A stretch of 64,000 nucleotides of DNA from Sympetrum striolatum (Eukaryota > Arthropoda > Insecta > Odonata > Libellulidae): contig OX388351.1 of the NCBI GenBank assembly GCA_947579665.1, positions 52,832,939-52,896,938 on the forward strand. The letters run 5' to 3'. Made by a program: the position numbers and the translations under genes. Position 1 is the first letter of the stretch; each line of letters begins with the position of its first letter. The notes beneath the pieces are model-generated. The model was not told where the DNA came from and searched no databases. It saw only the letters and a program-made list of their open reading frames with translations. Shown in pieces: positions 24,905 to 38,263 of the stretch.

Positions 24905-25280
24905 AAACTGTTCATGTTACATATCTCGATGAATGGGATATTTCTCATTTATCTTTTGGCATAGGGTTAATAAAAACGTCTTTTATTTAGTTTTGCAAGT
25001 CTTCTTCGCGGCTGTGATTACATGGAAGCTAAAGAGGTTTGAAAGAATAATAGCATTGATGAAGGTATTTACTTATGGAATGCTTCATAAAGTGTTACTC
25101 GTTGAGTCATTGTGATCTACCTATGTGGACATGCCCTTCTTGTATCAATTTTAACTTGGTGAGGAAAGTAACCTTACTCCCCATCTTGACTGGTAAGCCC
25201 CATTTCCTTCTACTGGTCTCTAATGTTAGGGGGGTTAGGTCCCAACCAGCCTTCGGGCTGAATACTTAACAGTCATACTG
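24905..25280 (+). repeat. Dispersed ~380-bp repeat family, copy C
   Basis: This is one of three near-complete copies. In order it shows GATGAATGGGATATTTCTC, GCAAGTCTTCTTCGCGGCTG, TGTGGACATGCCC, a CTTACTCCCCATC block, TTAGGGGGGTTAGGTCCCAA and CCTTCGGGCTGAATACTTAA. Each block has a counterpart in 43958-44330 and in the reverse complement of 29262-29655. No tRNA-like promoter boxes, long inverted repeats or clear target duplications were found, so the class is unknown. Confidence 0.7.
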
Positions 25281-27859
25281 TCGGAAACGAAGATCGATCG
25301 ATATAAAAATAAAAATGGTTATATTACTCAAAACAGTGAAGATCTGGTTTCAAGATAAAGTTAGCATTTTTTTGACCTTTTATTTCTCTTTTGTGAGTTA
25401 TTTCATCGTAAGATCATTGACTCCCAGTGTATTCAGTTTTTATAACATCATTTTAAACATTATTTAGCTAGTGGATTTCGTCTAACCTTAGACCTACTGT
25501 CTTCAACATTTAGAATTCAAAATTTCTTTAAGTTTGGAATTTGTTGTGTATCCATTATTCTGTCCATTTCCAGAGTCTGTGAGTTGTTTTTTGCCTTCCC
25601 TCTCGCACTCTCTTTTCATCTTCATGTCTCCCTCTCAACTTTTTCCATGTCTCGTTCTGTCTGCCGTCGCCTAAGCTTCCATTTTTGTTATTTTGCATTC
25701 CTCCGATCCCGTTGTATTTCTCCGCAAACCGGATCGAACGGCTTCTTTTCGTCATTTTAACATCGCCGACCTTCTGTCTCATACTTGTCGTAAATTTTTC
25801 CGCGTCGAAGCAATTTATTTTTATTACTGGAATGCTTTGTGTGACGAATACTGCTGTGGATATGGAAAATATATTTTCATTGTTTGCTCTTTTCCGTGAA
25901 ATGTATAGCGGAGACATTGTTGGAGGCACTATCTATCTATTTCGCGGTGCAGTGCAGTGCATTATCGGTGATAGCTATGCTAGTATTTCATTGGCATGAT
26001 GTTCATTGTTCGAAGAAACACAGTTATGCTATTTGTGTACATTTACAGATTTAAAATGGCCTAATTATATTATTGAAGATGTTTTGGTTTTGTATACGTC
26101 AGAAGTATCATTTTCTAAAGAGAATTCTTTGCCTATATTTAATGCTAAGATATCGAATGTTACAAGGAATCTTCCGGGAAATATATTTATAAGTTTGTAT
26201 TTAGAGCTCCATTAAATGAGTGTAAATATATTGATTGAGCTCAAATATAAGCCCGAACAGAAATTAATAATATTAGAAATAAATATTTCAGAATCTGTAT
26301 CTCCACAACAAAATTTTACGATAGTTAATTGTATACGAAGTGATCGGGAAATCATAAAACCATCAAATTAAAATATTTGTTTCGTTATTCTGGAACATGT
26401 TTTAGGTCAATCATTCGAACACTTAGGTTTTATTTTAAGATTCCTTCGGCGTGTAAGGTTATTGTTAATCCATCTATTTAATTAATTATACCATAATAAG
26501 GAAAATCATTATAGCAGAAATATTTGAATTTGCCTCGAAAACATGTTATTTACTGTTGCGACTACTATAAGGATACTAATAAAGTTTCTTCTCATTATAA
26601 GGATATATTCTCGTTGGAAAATAGACAAATTATATTTTAAATGTATGTAAATAATCCTGAAATTACCTGAATGAGACTTTTCCCGGAAGGACGATATTTC
26701 TTGAATTTTAGAAGATCCAGGGCTGGCGAACGGGGCGCAATGGCCCCTTGATGATATTGTAAAGATAGTATTTGCCTAGGATCTTAATACCTGGTTAGAA
26801 GCTTTAATTTAAGCCAAACTGAAACTTTTCCACAATCAATATACGTATAAAAAGAAAAATTGTTTCAGTTATTGGAGTTGAATTCATTAAGAAATTGTCT
26901 TACTTAGATCCCCAAGATCACCCCTCCCTTTGCCAAGTATCTAGATCCGCCCCAGACTATGATTAAACTGATTCACATCAGACAGCCTTTCGAATCGTCG
27001 TAATTCATTCCATCGCCGCTTCAGCGGGTCAGTTCTGAATGAGAGTATTTTTTTACGCATCTGGAGCTTCGCAATGCTTCGAAGGTCGTCGGTCTCCTTT
27101 TACCATCCGTGCCCATCTCTGCGTTTCCTCGCGAATCATACGCCGTGGGAATCTGGGGATGCGATCCGCTTCGAACGCAACTGCTGAGAAATGCTGGCTC
27201 ACGTGCTTTGCGGTCGGCGGTGTCGTGAACCTAATTCGTGAAGGAGCTGCTGAATGAATCGCTCGTTGAAAGAGGACTTTATACGACCGATCACCGATGG
27301 CAAATCTCCAGCGGGTTTTAATCGAAATTGGCAAAGAACTGCAAAGAATGATTAAGAGCTCATACAATACGGTAATATGCAACTTTAAAATATTGTATTA
27401 TTTAATACATAAATTAATTATTACGGCACTATATATCATTGCCTTATTAACTATTATATTATTTGTCTCGACATTATTTATCGTGATATCGTTGCATGAT
27501 GTTTCGTAGTATTATGTCGTTCATAAGATACTACGGTATTCGTTTTCTAAGCCGTTCACAGCCTGAACCATGGGCGAGAAACCTTTTTTATGGGTAAATT
27601 TTAATCAAATTGGGAATGACCTTATTGAAACATTTGACGATTAAGCCTTTAAAAGTTTGAAACAGAACGTATCGTACTGCATAGAATGATTAATAGCGCA
27701 TAAAATACGATAAGATGCTACTGTGAAATAGTGTCTTATCAATAATTTTTCATATTGTTTATTATCAAAACATTTATTGTTATATTATTGGATTATTAAT
27801 TAGGAAACAAACACACAGATTTTAGAAATACTAAGGTAGATTCGTAACAAAATCGTGGT
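25281..27859. other. Anonymous DNA
   Basis: No gene is supported. Opposed frames at 25555-25999 overlap on the two strands without recognisable motifs. The segment 26715-26960 has GC-rich edges and resembles a decayed transposon, but no terminal repeats could be matched. A GC-raised patch at 27000-27250 is open on both strands without motifs. Confidence 0.45.
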
Positions 27860-27945
27860 CCTGTGGTGGTGTAGTGGTTAAGGGCTAGGATTATTCGCAA
27901 CGGGACTCAGTGTACCCGGTTCGAATCCTGGAAGTGGAGAAAGTT
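27860..27945 (+). repeat. tRNA-derived SINE-like head
   Basis: An A-box-like TGGTGTAGTGGTTAAGG near 27867-27883 is followed about 35 bp later by a perfect B box GGTTCGAATCC at 27918-27928. The spacing and the CCCGG/CCTGG T-arm are tRNA-like, but no complete acceptor stem can be drawn, so a SINE or tRNA pseudogene is preferred over a functional tRNA. The 3' body is undefined; an AAATAAATAAATA tract near 28337-28350 could be its tail. Confidence 0.55.
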
Positions 27946-29261
27946 TTTCGACATTCGTTGTTCCTCTTGTCTATGTCTGATACTAGCCAAGATTTTCGTT
28001 TGTCGTAGAGTAACTAGACGAGGATTGCTTCACCCAAGATTGTCTCACATGACTCTGCCTGGCTTTGCGGATCCAAACATTTTTCTAATTTTTTATGTAA
28101 AAGAAATTAATTCAGTAGACTGTATCTGTTTGGTGGAGTGTTTGTATATTGTTTATGTGACTTTTTTGACTTCTTTTAGAAATGGGCTTACTGCTATTGT
28201 TAAGATGTGTACTGTCCACAGAAGATTTTTGGAGGGGTTTCCCTGCCGTCCTTGCGCGAATGCCGGACATATTGTGTCGTTATATACCCCTTGACCGTCG
28301 CCACCTGCTAATCATACCAAATTGCAGCGTATAAATTAAATAAATAAATATTTTTAATGCAATAGGCGCTTGACGTCTCTAATTTTAACTTAATTATTTT
28401 GACTTTATGAGAGAGACCGAGAAGCAACTAATAAAACTAGACAGCAATTATTTGAATACGTGAATTTGTTTCAAGAAGCGGATATGACGCTGTATTGCAA
28501 TACCGGAAAAGATCAGTATGTGACCCGAAAGGTTCAGGTCAGCATCTGGCCAAAACTAAGATGCGTTCTTTGTATCCATTACATTAATTTCTTTGATATA
28601 AAGATTCACTGTCTTTTACTCCCATTGCGTACTAAAACTGAATAGAAGCGCATTTTTACAGCATCCCTGGAAAGAAGAGGAAAGTATTATTAAACGGTCC
28701 ATATTTTTTATCCCTTTAAATATCACTTATTAATGTGAATAATAATACAAAAGTCACTTTTTTATTCATTGGCATTTCTCTTCTCTCACTCCTGGGAATC
28801 TTTTCAATTGGTTTTTAATTGTTAATTGCTCATGCATGAGTTATATTTACTCTATATCTATGTGCCGCACCCAATAACTTCAATCTTCGTCCGTATTTTA
28901 TTTTTTCTCCTCACGAGCATCAGCACTTAGTGTTAACGTAATCTAATCTTACTCTCTGACGTTGATTAAGTTTAAAATTAAGACTGTGTGATATAGTACG
29001 GCTGATAAGGTAATTTTATTACTTAACCTCGATAAGATATGTCGAGTTATCATGGTTGCCTTTCCAGTTCATTCAATTTGAGGATGATGTCACGTTTTAA
29101 TTTTCCTTTGAAATATTCATGGGTGAAAGACATTATGAGCTCTTACGATAATACCATATGTAGTATTATGAGACAGTTGTCGTATCTCAATAGCTTTCGC
29201 TTCGTTGCATCTGCAAATAATTTGGATTCGAAAATTAAATGAAAGACACTTTGTATTGCGT
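27946..29261. other. Anonymous DNA
   Basis: No gene. It may contain the body of the preceding SINE-like element as far as about 28350. The rest is AT-rich. Confidence 0.45.
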
Positions 29262-29655
29262 ATGTCTGTAAAGCATTCAGCCCGAAGGCCGGATGGTGCC
29301 TCGCCTCCTCTGACATAAGCAACTAAGAGGTTGCAAAGAGGAATGAGGTTTACTAGGCAGGATGAGGAGTGAGGTAGTTTGTCCATGCTTTCTTCACTGA
29401 GCTAATATGCTATAAGCGGAACATGTCCACGCAAGTGAAGCACAATACTCTATGAATAACACTTTTCTAGATATTCCGTAAGGAAAGACCTTGATTAGTA
29501 AAATTATTCGCTCATACCTCATTAGTTTTCATTTCATTACAGCCATGGTCAAGACTGGGCTAAAAGAAAATGAAAGATACATTTTTTTCTATATCCTTTA
29601 CCTAATGAGAAATGAAAATATTCCATTCATCAGAATGTGGTAGCAGGAACTTTGT
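29262..29655 (-). repeat. Dispersed ~380-bp repeat family, copy D
   Basis: This is a near-complete minus-orientation copy. The plus strand starts CATTCAGCCCGAAGGCCGG and passes GAGGAATGAGGTTTACTAGG and GGAGTGAGGTAGTTTGTCC. It continues ACGCAAGTGAAGC, GTAAGGAAAGACC and CAGCCATGGTCAAGACTGGG, and ends TATTCCATTCATC. It aligns as reverse complement with the copies at 24905 and 43958 along their full length. The open frame inside it (29117-29386, minus) uses a different phase from the frame in copy C, so the family does not look protein-coding. Confidence 0.72.
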
Positions 29656-32600
29656 ATTGCGCACTCAAAGCTAAATAATAAATATACCTATCATATATGT
29701 GCAGTAGGAAATATTTGAAAGGAGTATGGAATGAAAAACCCAAAAAATCTCTTAAGATAGCACAAAAAATAAAATAAACTTCATTACACTATTATTGTCT
29801 TTGTAGAAGAAAGTAAAGTTTATTTTATCTCATGTATTAACATGAATTTCCACCAAGTGAAGGCCGAAGTGATTGAATTTAATCTCTGTGATCTTATGGT
29901 TTCTGTAATCAAGTCTGTAATCAGTTTGCTAGCTAAATGGAAGTGTTTAAATTAAAATCGGATATTCATGGAAGAGCTGAATCAGACCATACTGAACGGA
30001 CATTGATATTTCTAACAACTTGACTCCGTTTTTTATCCTCGCATGTTAGGATTCAAATCTGTTTTTCCCCTGTGGCATGAATCTGATTCAAGGTGTAGTT
30101 TTCTGAACGAACTCCGCTTTCTCTTCGGAACATTTGGACTCTAGCTAGCTCTAAAGAAATCAATTTTTGATGGATTTCATAGTGACCTAAGAATAGCATT
30201 TGTTTCGTATTCGGGCGCCGTCTTTCCTTAAGTACATTCCTACTCGTGGCCTATGGTTTCTCGGGTATGTACACAGTCATGTTTTCACGAATGGTTCACG
30301 GAATTCCTACCACCGTCTTTTGGCTCGGCCAGGCCAATTAGTGCCGTTTTTTTATCTCTGGAAGCCACTCCGCCCTCAAGGAAACTTCCAGGTACGGCAG
30401 CTCTCTGAAAGGAAAGTTTATTTTTCGAGATGAAAGAAAAGTATTTGCTTTTAATTACACGGGAATTGGGGTTTCCTAAAAGACGCGATAGTTTCTTTTT
30501 AAAGAGGTATTCGGGAATCTCGTTTGGCCCTCTATGCAATCATAGTTAAAAGAAACGTTAATGGAAACGTTTCTACATCTTATTTGTTAGAAATACGTTT
30601 TCTGAATGGGGTGGCGTAATTATTCGGTTATTCCTATGCATAGGGTTTCGCTTCTTGGGTGGGCTTGTATTTTAAATTTCGAGTCGTTTGTGACGTAGGA
30701 TGATTTTTCGTTGGGATACGTCCGTTTTGGTCGGTATACACGTGGTGTGAGTCAAATCCCCTACTATACGCTATCAAAGCCCTTTTAATGACCCAAAGAT
30801 GACATGTTGCTCCATTGGTTCGCGGAATCTCGTGTTTTACTGCCCACCCACCGAGGTCAAGGTCTTCTCATGCCATTCCATTGTCTTTTGCCGCGGCCAA
30901 TCAGGTTATAACCCTGATTAATAAAACTTATCGTCCCTCTATGAAGGGACTTCTGTCTTACGGGCTTTGATTTGTTCTTTTTGTGTAACGCGTCTGTGTT
31001 ATCGGATTTGAGCTTATGTAGCTTGCACTTTGAGTGACTTCGCTGTTTTGATTACGGACCCATTAAGGGTGCTCAGATTTTGAGTCAAAGAGTTTATTGT
31101 AACTGTATTGCAATTGCTATCTTATCTTTAAAGGAAATAGCGGCTATAAAACTAATTTATTAACAGGAAAATGCTTTGTATCAATGATTGTGTTCTTTAG
31201 CATATATACTTACACCATAATTACATTTATCTATAAGAAAAAAACGCATATTATTTAGAATGAAGAACATGAGCAATAAGCATTTGTAGTTTAGAAGGGT
31301 GTTGACTTTAATATACCTAAAGTAAATTAGGATTAGACGTCAAGTAAGTTCTTGTATTTGCTACCATAACTTTACATGTCAAACAAGGCAATGATATAAT
31401 TTATCTTTGTTTTCTTTCATTCATAAAACGTTAATACTGAAACATATTTCATGTCGCATTTTATTTCTATTCGTATAGCAAGTATTATGATGTTGCTATA
31501 TGATGAATTTAGAAAAAGGATCAGATAGATCCTTGCATAATCGCTAATGACGTAGGTTTTTCAAAATTAACCTCACAAAAGTAGCAAAAAATCGGTATAT
31601 TGACCTATCGAAATCGACGGGGTTCTCTTATCTAAAAAATTCACATTGAAACTCTCCCACATTATTTCCTTCAAGTTATCTCAAAATGAATTCTGCCAGA
31701 ACGAACATTTTTGTCCTGATTTTCCTATTGGATCCCTGTGAGATACGTCGGTGCTCTAAGGCCGTTCATATGTTGACTTTTTCTCTTTCGAGCTCTTTTC
31801 AAGATTTGCTTCTGTAATTGAAACAGCGATGAATATGTCGCAATTTTTCTGCCCCACTTCTTTTCTAAATCGGCTTTACGTTCTAAAAACCTAGGTTTTG
31901 ATCATTGCCTCGTAATGCCTCAGCAGTTGATACTACTGTCATTTGCTATTCCTTGTTCAATTCTTCCCAAGCGACGTGTAATCGATGGATATCACAAAGA
32001 TATCGCCAATAACAACTTTGTGCAGAATTTCGTCATAGTTTTGCGAAATCAAAGGTTGCGCATGTGTTGGCTTTCAAGCTTGAATTGTTTAGACGACCTA
32101 GTCAACTTCAAAAATTCTGTTTTCATATATCATGTGCTTACCATATGTTATGTATATCTGGTTTGATCGGGACTGTCCCTGTTTTGTTGCGCGGTCCTGG
32201 TAAATTTTTCTGCTATCCCGGTTTAGCGTTAAAACTCAGATTCGATATACAGATACGGACATTGCAGTTACATACATAATTACATTACATAATTCAACCA
32301 CAGGTTTTTGAACTTAGTACCGCTGCACTCGCTTAGAATGTCTTTAAAGCTGAAATAATTAATTCAGGCTTAAGATAACGTCTCGGTTTAGCTCATTGTC
32401 AGACGTTTAAAAAGTTGGGAAGTTTTTCAGAAGTTTTAAGAAAATGACCCGGTTTTATCCACTGCAGAATTGGTAGCTACTGGTTTATTACCATAAGAAA
32501 ATGGTAACCTTGATTGAGGCAGTATTTCAGATGTCCATAGTAAACCTCGCGGACGCCCGTACTCGCAACCCGCATTACCCGACCCCGAATATTCGGGAGC

Positions 32601-33620
32601 TTCCTGCATCCAACTCATCGCCAATCGAACCTCATCCTCTTCGATGGCGAATATTCCATCAGCGAGGATCCCTCGCTTTCTTTTTGGTCCCGAATGAATG
32701 AGACGCGTATTTGAGTGCGCGCGGGACGATAACGTTCGTATGTCCTCTCTTCGTCGAGATCAATGGGCAGAGCGTGTTTATGGGGGGAGGGGGAAGGAGC
32801 GTGTTATGAATGGAAGGGCAGCTTGAGGGGAGAGCCACCGGCGGCGTTGCCGATTCTAGCCATTCCTCCGCTCGTGGGGGGAGTGATGCAGTTGTCTGCC
32901 GCTACCGAAGATTCCTCCGATCTCGGCTTGATCTACTCTCTAAAGCTCTACTTTTCGTCTGATAGGAGTTCGTTCAGGAATTCTCGACGCGGTTTGGGCC
33001 TCTGATGGACACTGTTGTGATGGTGCTCCTTCAGTGGGTTTCCGAGGAGAAAGTTGGCACGACGTGGCTCCCGAGCCACAGGTTGGCATTTCTGGAAGCC
33101 CTTTTGAGTTGAGGTTGGGATGTGTTAACAATACCTTGGGCTGTGTTCTGTAAAACGAGCTGAAATAAATGCCCTACTGGAAAAGCTTCGCAGCTTTTAC
33201 TTTTACTTTACCGTTATAGAGGAATCCCAAGTATTTTATCTCGTCTCTGAAGTACCCATCACCAAAGTGGTGACATCAGAATATTTTTCAATTCTTAGGC
33301 ACTTCTTCTAATGGGAGATCTATAAATTTGTCTTGTTGGGCCTATTTAAGCAGCTTTCCTTGTGAAATCATAACCAGTTGATCCTCAAAATATAATTTTG
33401 GCTTAATAAATGTGGCAGATTTATAGTGACCGTGAAATTACTTAAAATCTTATTTCATCCTCTGAATTGAGCTCCTTGTCATATCCTATGCAAATTGCTA
33501 TTACTTATACTTATTACATCAAGGTAGAGATATCGCCACTCTCCTTCTCCCTAGATTCGCTAATATTTTGTCTCTTCGTGCGAAATGAAGGAATAGATAG
33601 GTACTTTTTCTACAAAATAT
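29656..33620. other. Anonymous DNA
   Basis: No gene is supported. GC-raised patches occur at about 30200-30420, 30700-30930 (containing CCGCGGCCAATCAG) and 32540-33130. The last is G-rich on the plus strand (GGGGGGAGGGGGAAGG), opposite in sign to the pyrimidine-rich islands elsewhere. No repeats are recognised. Confidence 0.45.
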
Positions 33621-33741
33621 TTTTTAATAGTACTACCGGTTTACTAGTTTAATAAACCGGTACTACTAGTTTTATAGTACTTTTTAATGCTACTTCTGAA
33701 GATGACGGTACTCCGTAGAAACCGGTAGTACTATTTAAAAA
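33621..33741. repeat. Small foldback repeat with ACCGGT motifs
   Basis: The outer arms ATAGTACTACCGGTTT (within 33621-33642) and AAACCGGTAGTACTAT (33719-33734) are exact reverse complements. An internal AAACCGGTACTACTAG (33654-33669) is a further related copy, giving a nested foldback of about 120 bp. The right half contains TTCTGAAGATGACGG upstream of GTAGAAACCGGT. Mobile origin is inferred; no target duplication is evident. Confidence 0.65.
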
Positions 33742-36700
33742 CATTTTTTTGTTGATTTTGTTGATGTTGATCCTCTGATATTTACCCATTGTGATTTTAA
33801 CTTCAGCAAGTAATGCTATAGGAAGTTAAAGCGATTAAGAAAAAAGCAGGGAAAACTGGATGGAACAGTATGGCATTGAAAAGATTGGTATTATAACAAG
33901 AATAATACATTTTCAGTTGCTCATAAAAATTAAATTTGGCTCTTACAGTACATACTGTATCAATACTAAAACCCTAAGCGTAATATTAGGGCATACGTTT
34001 ATATTTATCATGCGCATGAAGTGTGATGCCAACTTAAAAATTTTAAAAATTATTATTATTTAAAATCAGAGCTGAGTATCCAGTGTTCCTATTAATAGCG
34101 TTGGCTCAAAAATGACATTACTGCGAATTAGAGGATAAATTAAATTTTTAATTGTGACTTTCACCTTTGGTAGACACAATTATCAATTATCGAAATACAA
34201 TTTCCCTAACGGAGAAGTGATGTCTACATGTAGACGACACCATTTGCGCCAAATGCATTCCTGTTCAAACTACTTTTATTTTGTTTCCTAAGTATATTTG
34301 TGCGATATGAGATTTCAGTTGGTGAGATAGATGTCAGTGATTTTAGGCAAAAAAGACATCAAGGCACTTCTTAAGTGTCCCCCAAGGGGAAGAATCTCTC
34401 CATCGGCAGCCTGTTGTTGGAGTGTCTTTATGCAAGACGAAAAGGAATCTTAATCGCCCTTCGGGAGTGAATCCTTCAGGGGGGGGTGTAATGGGTCCAC
34501 TAGCATCTGTAAGGTGGGAGGCCCCTGTTATTCGGCTCGTATTCCCTCTTCTACCTGCTTTAAGGGTTCCTACGAGGGGGACGCTCCAGCTTTAGTGTTT
34601 TGTTTTCGACACGCATCCACATTGCCAGGGGGAGTGCCCTCCCCACTCTAAACGGGGATGACAAAAGAGGTAACGAGTTAAATTTGCCGGGAAGAGTGTT
34701 TTCCATTTCGCTCAACTTGCGACGGTGAAAGATGAAGGAAGTCTAGTTGTTTTCTGGTTTTTCAAAGCGTTCTTCTGAAGATGCGCCCTTGAAGTGGTCG
34801 AGATAAGAGGAGAATTCCGCTCTCAAGATGCGATTGTAAGGAGATGACGTGAACTTTGATAGGCGTTAATTTCCTCGTATGAATACCTCTTGAATTTGTT
34901 TGAGAAATTGCTATTATAAGCTATTCAGCTACACTCAGTGATAAATGATGATCCGAATCGAGGAAAATAGGTTATTTTTCTTTACTTGGATCCCCATAAC
35001 GTAATTTTCTAACAATATTTTCATTAATATCGTAGCATTCAAACATTCACGGAAAACTATGAAAGTAATAATATCTACTTAATGTAAGTTATGATACTTT
35101 TTCACCTTTTTATTGCAATCAGAACCGAGAACTCTTCCACAAAAACTTGCAAGATTTACTTGCTAATATGTAGGGACAACATTTTCAGCAAAAATTCAAA
35201 AAATAAACTTAAATGCAATATCTTAAATATTCAAAGACCTTACTGTAGTTAGACCAACCAATTTTTTTATTAACAATCCTTTTTACGTGTAAAAAGTAAA
35301 CTTCACTTAGGTAACAATAAATTCCTTGGACAAAGAGATATAATTTAATAATGTACTGTATACTTGGTTAATTAATATTTTAAATGTGACATTTTTCATC
35401 TTCATTACTTTAAGAACAAATTGAAGGAGAACACAAAACTTCTGCTGTTCTTCGATTTTAAATTTTGAAATGAAAATAAATTTCCACTTGATATCAATTG
35501 CAAGGCTTCACTTTATTGATTTTAGCTTTTCGCTGTTGGTATTGTATAAAAAGTAAAAGATTCCACTTTTATTGACTCATACGTTGGACAAATATAATGT
35601 TAATATAATTAATTTTTGTCGGTTGAAAAAATAAAAACAAACATCGTAACTTTGTTTCTAATTTTTCACGATTACGACCTTCCACGAAATGAAAAGTAAA
35701 ACTTTTGATTTTATTTCTGTTACATTACTCAAGTCGAAAATTTTATTCTAGTGTAGCGTGGAAAGAAATTTGCACTATCGGAAATCGCAGGGAAATCAAG
35801 AGATTCCTTACAGTGCACCAGACACGAGTGCTTGATCTTGCTTTTAGTAGAAATAAACTCACCGCATTGAAGATAAATGTTAAAGGACTTGGAATCTAAG
35901 AGAGGATTCCGTTTTCGTCTTTTTAAATTGAATCGGATATAACGGAACGTTATCGTATTCAAACAGGCCAATTGAAACCTTCAACCTTGGAGGCGCTGGG
36001 TTGATCGTCTGGTGTTTTTCCTTCTTCTCAGAGGTCGTTTCCTTCCTCCATTGATGGCAAACCGTCTCTTTTATCGCGCTTTCCCCGATATTATTCGTTT
36101 CGCATCCCATTTCTGACTCATCTTTCCATCTTCTGTCGGTTTCATCGGTCTTACTATCCAGCGGAAGTTGAGACTCGACACTGAATGAATAACGAGAGCT
36201 CTTCGGAACCGAACGCGTGTATATCACGCCTTTTTCGGTTCTTCGCCCATGCCTTCCCGCAGCACGTACCTAATACGAGCTGTTTTTCTCATTTTTGGCA
36301 CTTCGAATTCATGCCAAAGCGGGATTTCTATCGGTGAGCCTTATGAGGGATTTATTTAAACTCGATTCGTCTTACAGATGGACGTTTTGCTCTGAAATTC
36401 GATCATTTGTGTGCTTAAAGTACAACTGGTTGTATGCTACACCTATGGAGCGGGATAGATACAGGTATTGTTCTTTAAATTTGTCATTTTGGCGTGTGAT
36501 TCACGCTATTGCGGATTTTTGCTGTTTCATGTTTTTCTTCATTTCGATTCCGAACATTCGATAAGCAAAAACCTCTTCTTTTCATTTCAATGACGCCTCA
36601 ACACGTATAGCTACCAAAACTGAAAAGTACCTAATAATAATTTAGTTAATATTCTAGGTTCGATTACTCAAGGATATAAGAATATTCCTCTCAGTTTGTT

Positions 36701-38068
36701 ATCGTTTTATCTATAAAATTAGTTATGCCTCCTTTTTGTTCCTGTGATGTGTTTTAGACAATCTTGTTGTATCTGGTAAGAGTTTCCACCTCAAGTTTTA
36801 TTTTTCCGTTAAAGTATTATGCTTACCGATGTAGGGAATAAAATTTTCTAAGTGATGCCAAATTAATTTTTAGGGAATAAGACATTTTTTTAGCATCAGC
36901 CATATAACTAGTTATAGACCCACGTTATATACCTACGTTACATTCAGTAGGTAACTGTACATCCATGATTCATACCCAAATCCTTACTTCCGTTACTTGG
37001 TTCTAAATCTTTTACTCATATCCTATATCAAGTTGCCATATAAATCAGTTATTGCGAACTCGTATTAGTTCAATGACAAATAAGAGGGTTCTATGTTGAC
37101 CGATGAGGGCTTAAATCGCCTAAATCATCCGTAATTTTCCTGATTAATTGCATGTTTACTCCGTTTATTGTCGAAAATGAGTCAGATAATTATGAGAAGC
37201 CATAAAATGATACCAAAGATTTAGTTTTCCTCCCTTTGCATTGTTCTCACGAATTCCTTGGGAAGATTGGGTCCCTACGGAGATACCACATTTTGGAAGA
37301 GAATGGATGTAAACGATTCCACTAGTAAAATGACGAATTGAGGAATAGATTTCAAGAATTTGTACCACTCACTAGCGCTATTAAAGTTTCAAATCTCCAT
37401 TTCTGTTCCCTGAATGAACTATTTTATAAATGAAGGGCTCTATCGTCATTACCGATCTTATTCTTAAAATTAATCGCTTTTACATTTATGATCAAAATTC
37501 CAGGACAACGGTAGGGAATATATTCATAGACTCCGCCAAGTTCTGATTAATACTCTGATAAATTCCTCAATCAGATATTTTACCTTCAGTGATGGAAGAG
37601 TTGAAATTTATAGAAGGAATGAATGCACCAAAGGGTAGAAGTGGATTATGATGGATTCTTTCCGCTACTACTCCGCTAATTTACTCAGAGAATCAATTTA
37701 ATTACGGATATTCCAGTGGCAAAGAAATAAAAATGCATAATTTAAACATGGGTGGATGTCAACGAAGGCGTGAGTAAGGAGTAGTTTCGAAAGATGTGAG
37801 CAAACGCTACTGTTGGATTTAAATTAGAGCAATGAGAGTAGCAGGCTAATTAAGCTGTGTATCCTTCTGAACAGTGCCTCTCAGTGCATTTTAATAAACC
37901 AGCATTTTGCATACATACGTATTAAAAAAATCTTAAATTATATTTATTGGTACCTTTTTTTAATGGAAATCTATCCTGTATAATAATCAATTGAAAGATG
38001 TAATTTTTCATGGTTTAAGAATAAGTAAGCTTGGAAAAAATTATTTATTTATTAAAAAATCACTAATG
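33742..38068. other. Anonymous DNA
   Basis: No gene is supported. The segment 34360-34850 is GC-raised with G runs (eight G near 34479). A 115-codon minus frame at 35880-36227 and an 89-codon plus frame at 36295-36564 show no motifs. The rest is AT-rich. Confidence 0.45.
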
Positions 38069-38200
38069 AGGCTCCCGGATAGTCATGTGGACAGCGCGTT
38101 TGCCTTTGGTGAAAGCGGTCCGGGTTCGAATCCCGGTGGGAACCAATGTGCGAAATGACCTAAGGTGCCGAAGCACTTTTAATAATACTACTACTGCTAC
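38069..38200 (+). repeat. tRNA-derived SINE, family 1
   Basis: The head reads GGCTCCCGGATAGTCATG, with a D-arm-like segment ending GGACAGCGC and a perfect B box GGTTCGAATCC at 38123-38133. The initial GGCTCCC can pair with GGGAACC just after the T arm with one mismatch, so an acceptor-stem memory survives. The body GTGCGAAATGACCTAAGGTG and GAAGCACTTTTAATAA then runs into an (ACT)n-like tail. The same body is at 9500-9613 and, truncated, at 7208-7262, which shows this is a mobile family and not a functional tRNA. Confidence 0.78.
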
Positions 38201-38263
38201 CAAGAACCGCTTATTTTTATAAATTATTTTGTGTAAATAGTTCATCAAAAATATTCATACATA

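Noticed and set aside
29366..29382. TGAGGTAG-containing sequence similar to the let-7 seed (also near 288-300)
   Set aside because: The match stops after the seed, no precursor-like hairpin surrounds it, and the 29 kb instance lies inside the dispersed repeat family.
30880..30960. CCAAT-box-containing GC-rich segment as a promoter
   Set aside because: There is no TATA or initiator at a convincing spacing, and no downstream coding sequence.
38069..38145. Functional tRNA gene
   Set aside because: The acceptor stem has a mismatch, the anticodon arm does not form properly, and the head continues into a body repeated at 9500-9613, which marks it as a SINE.
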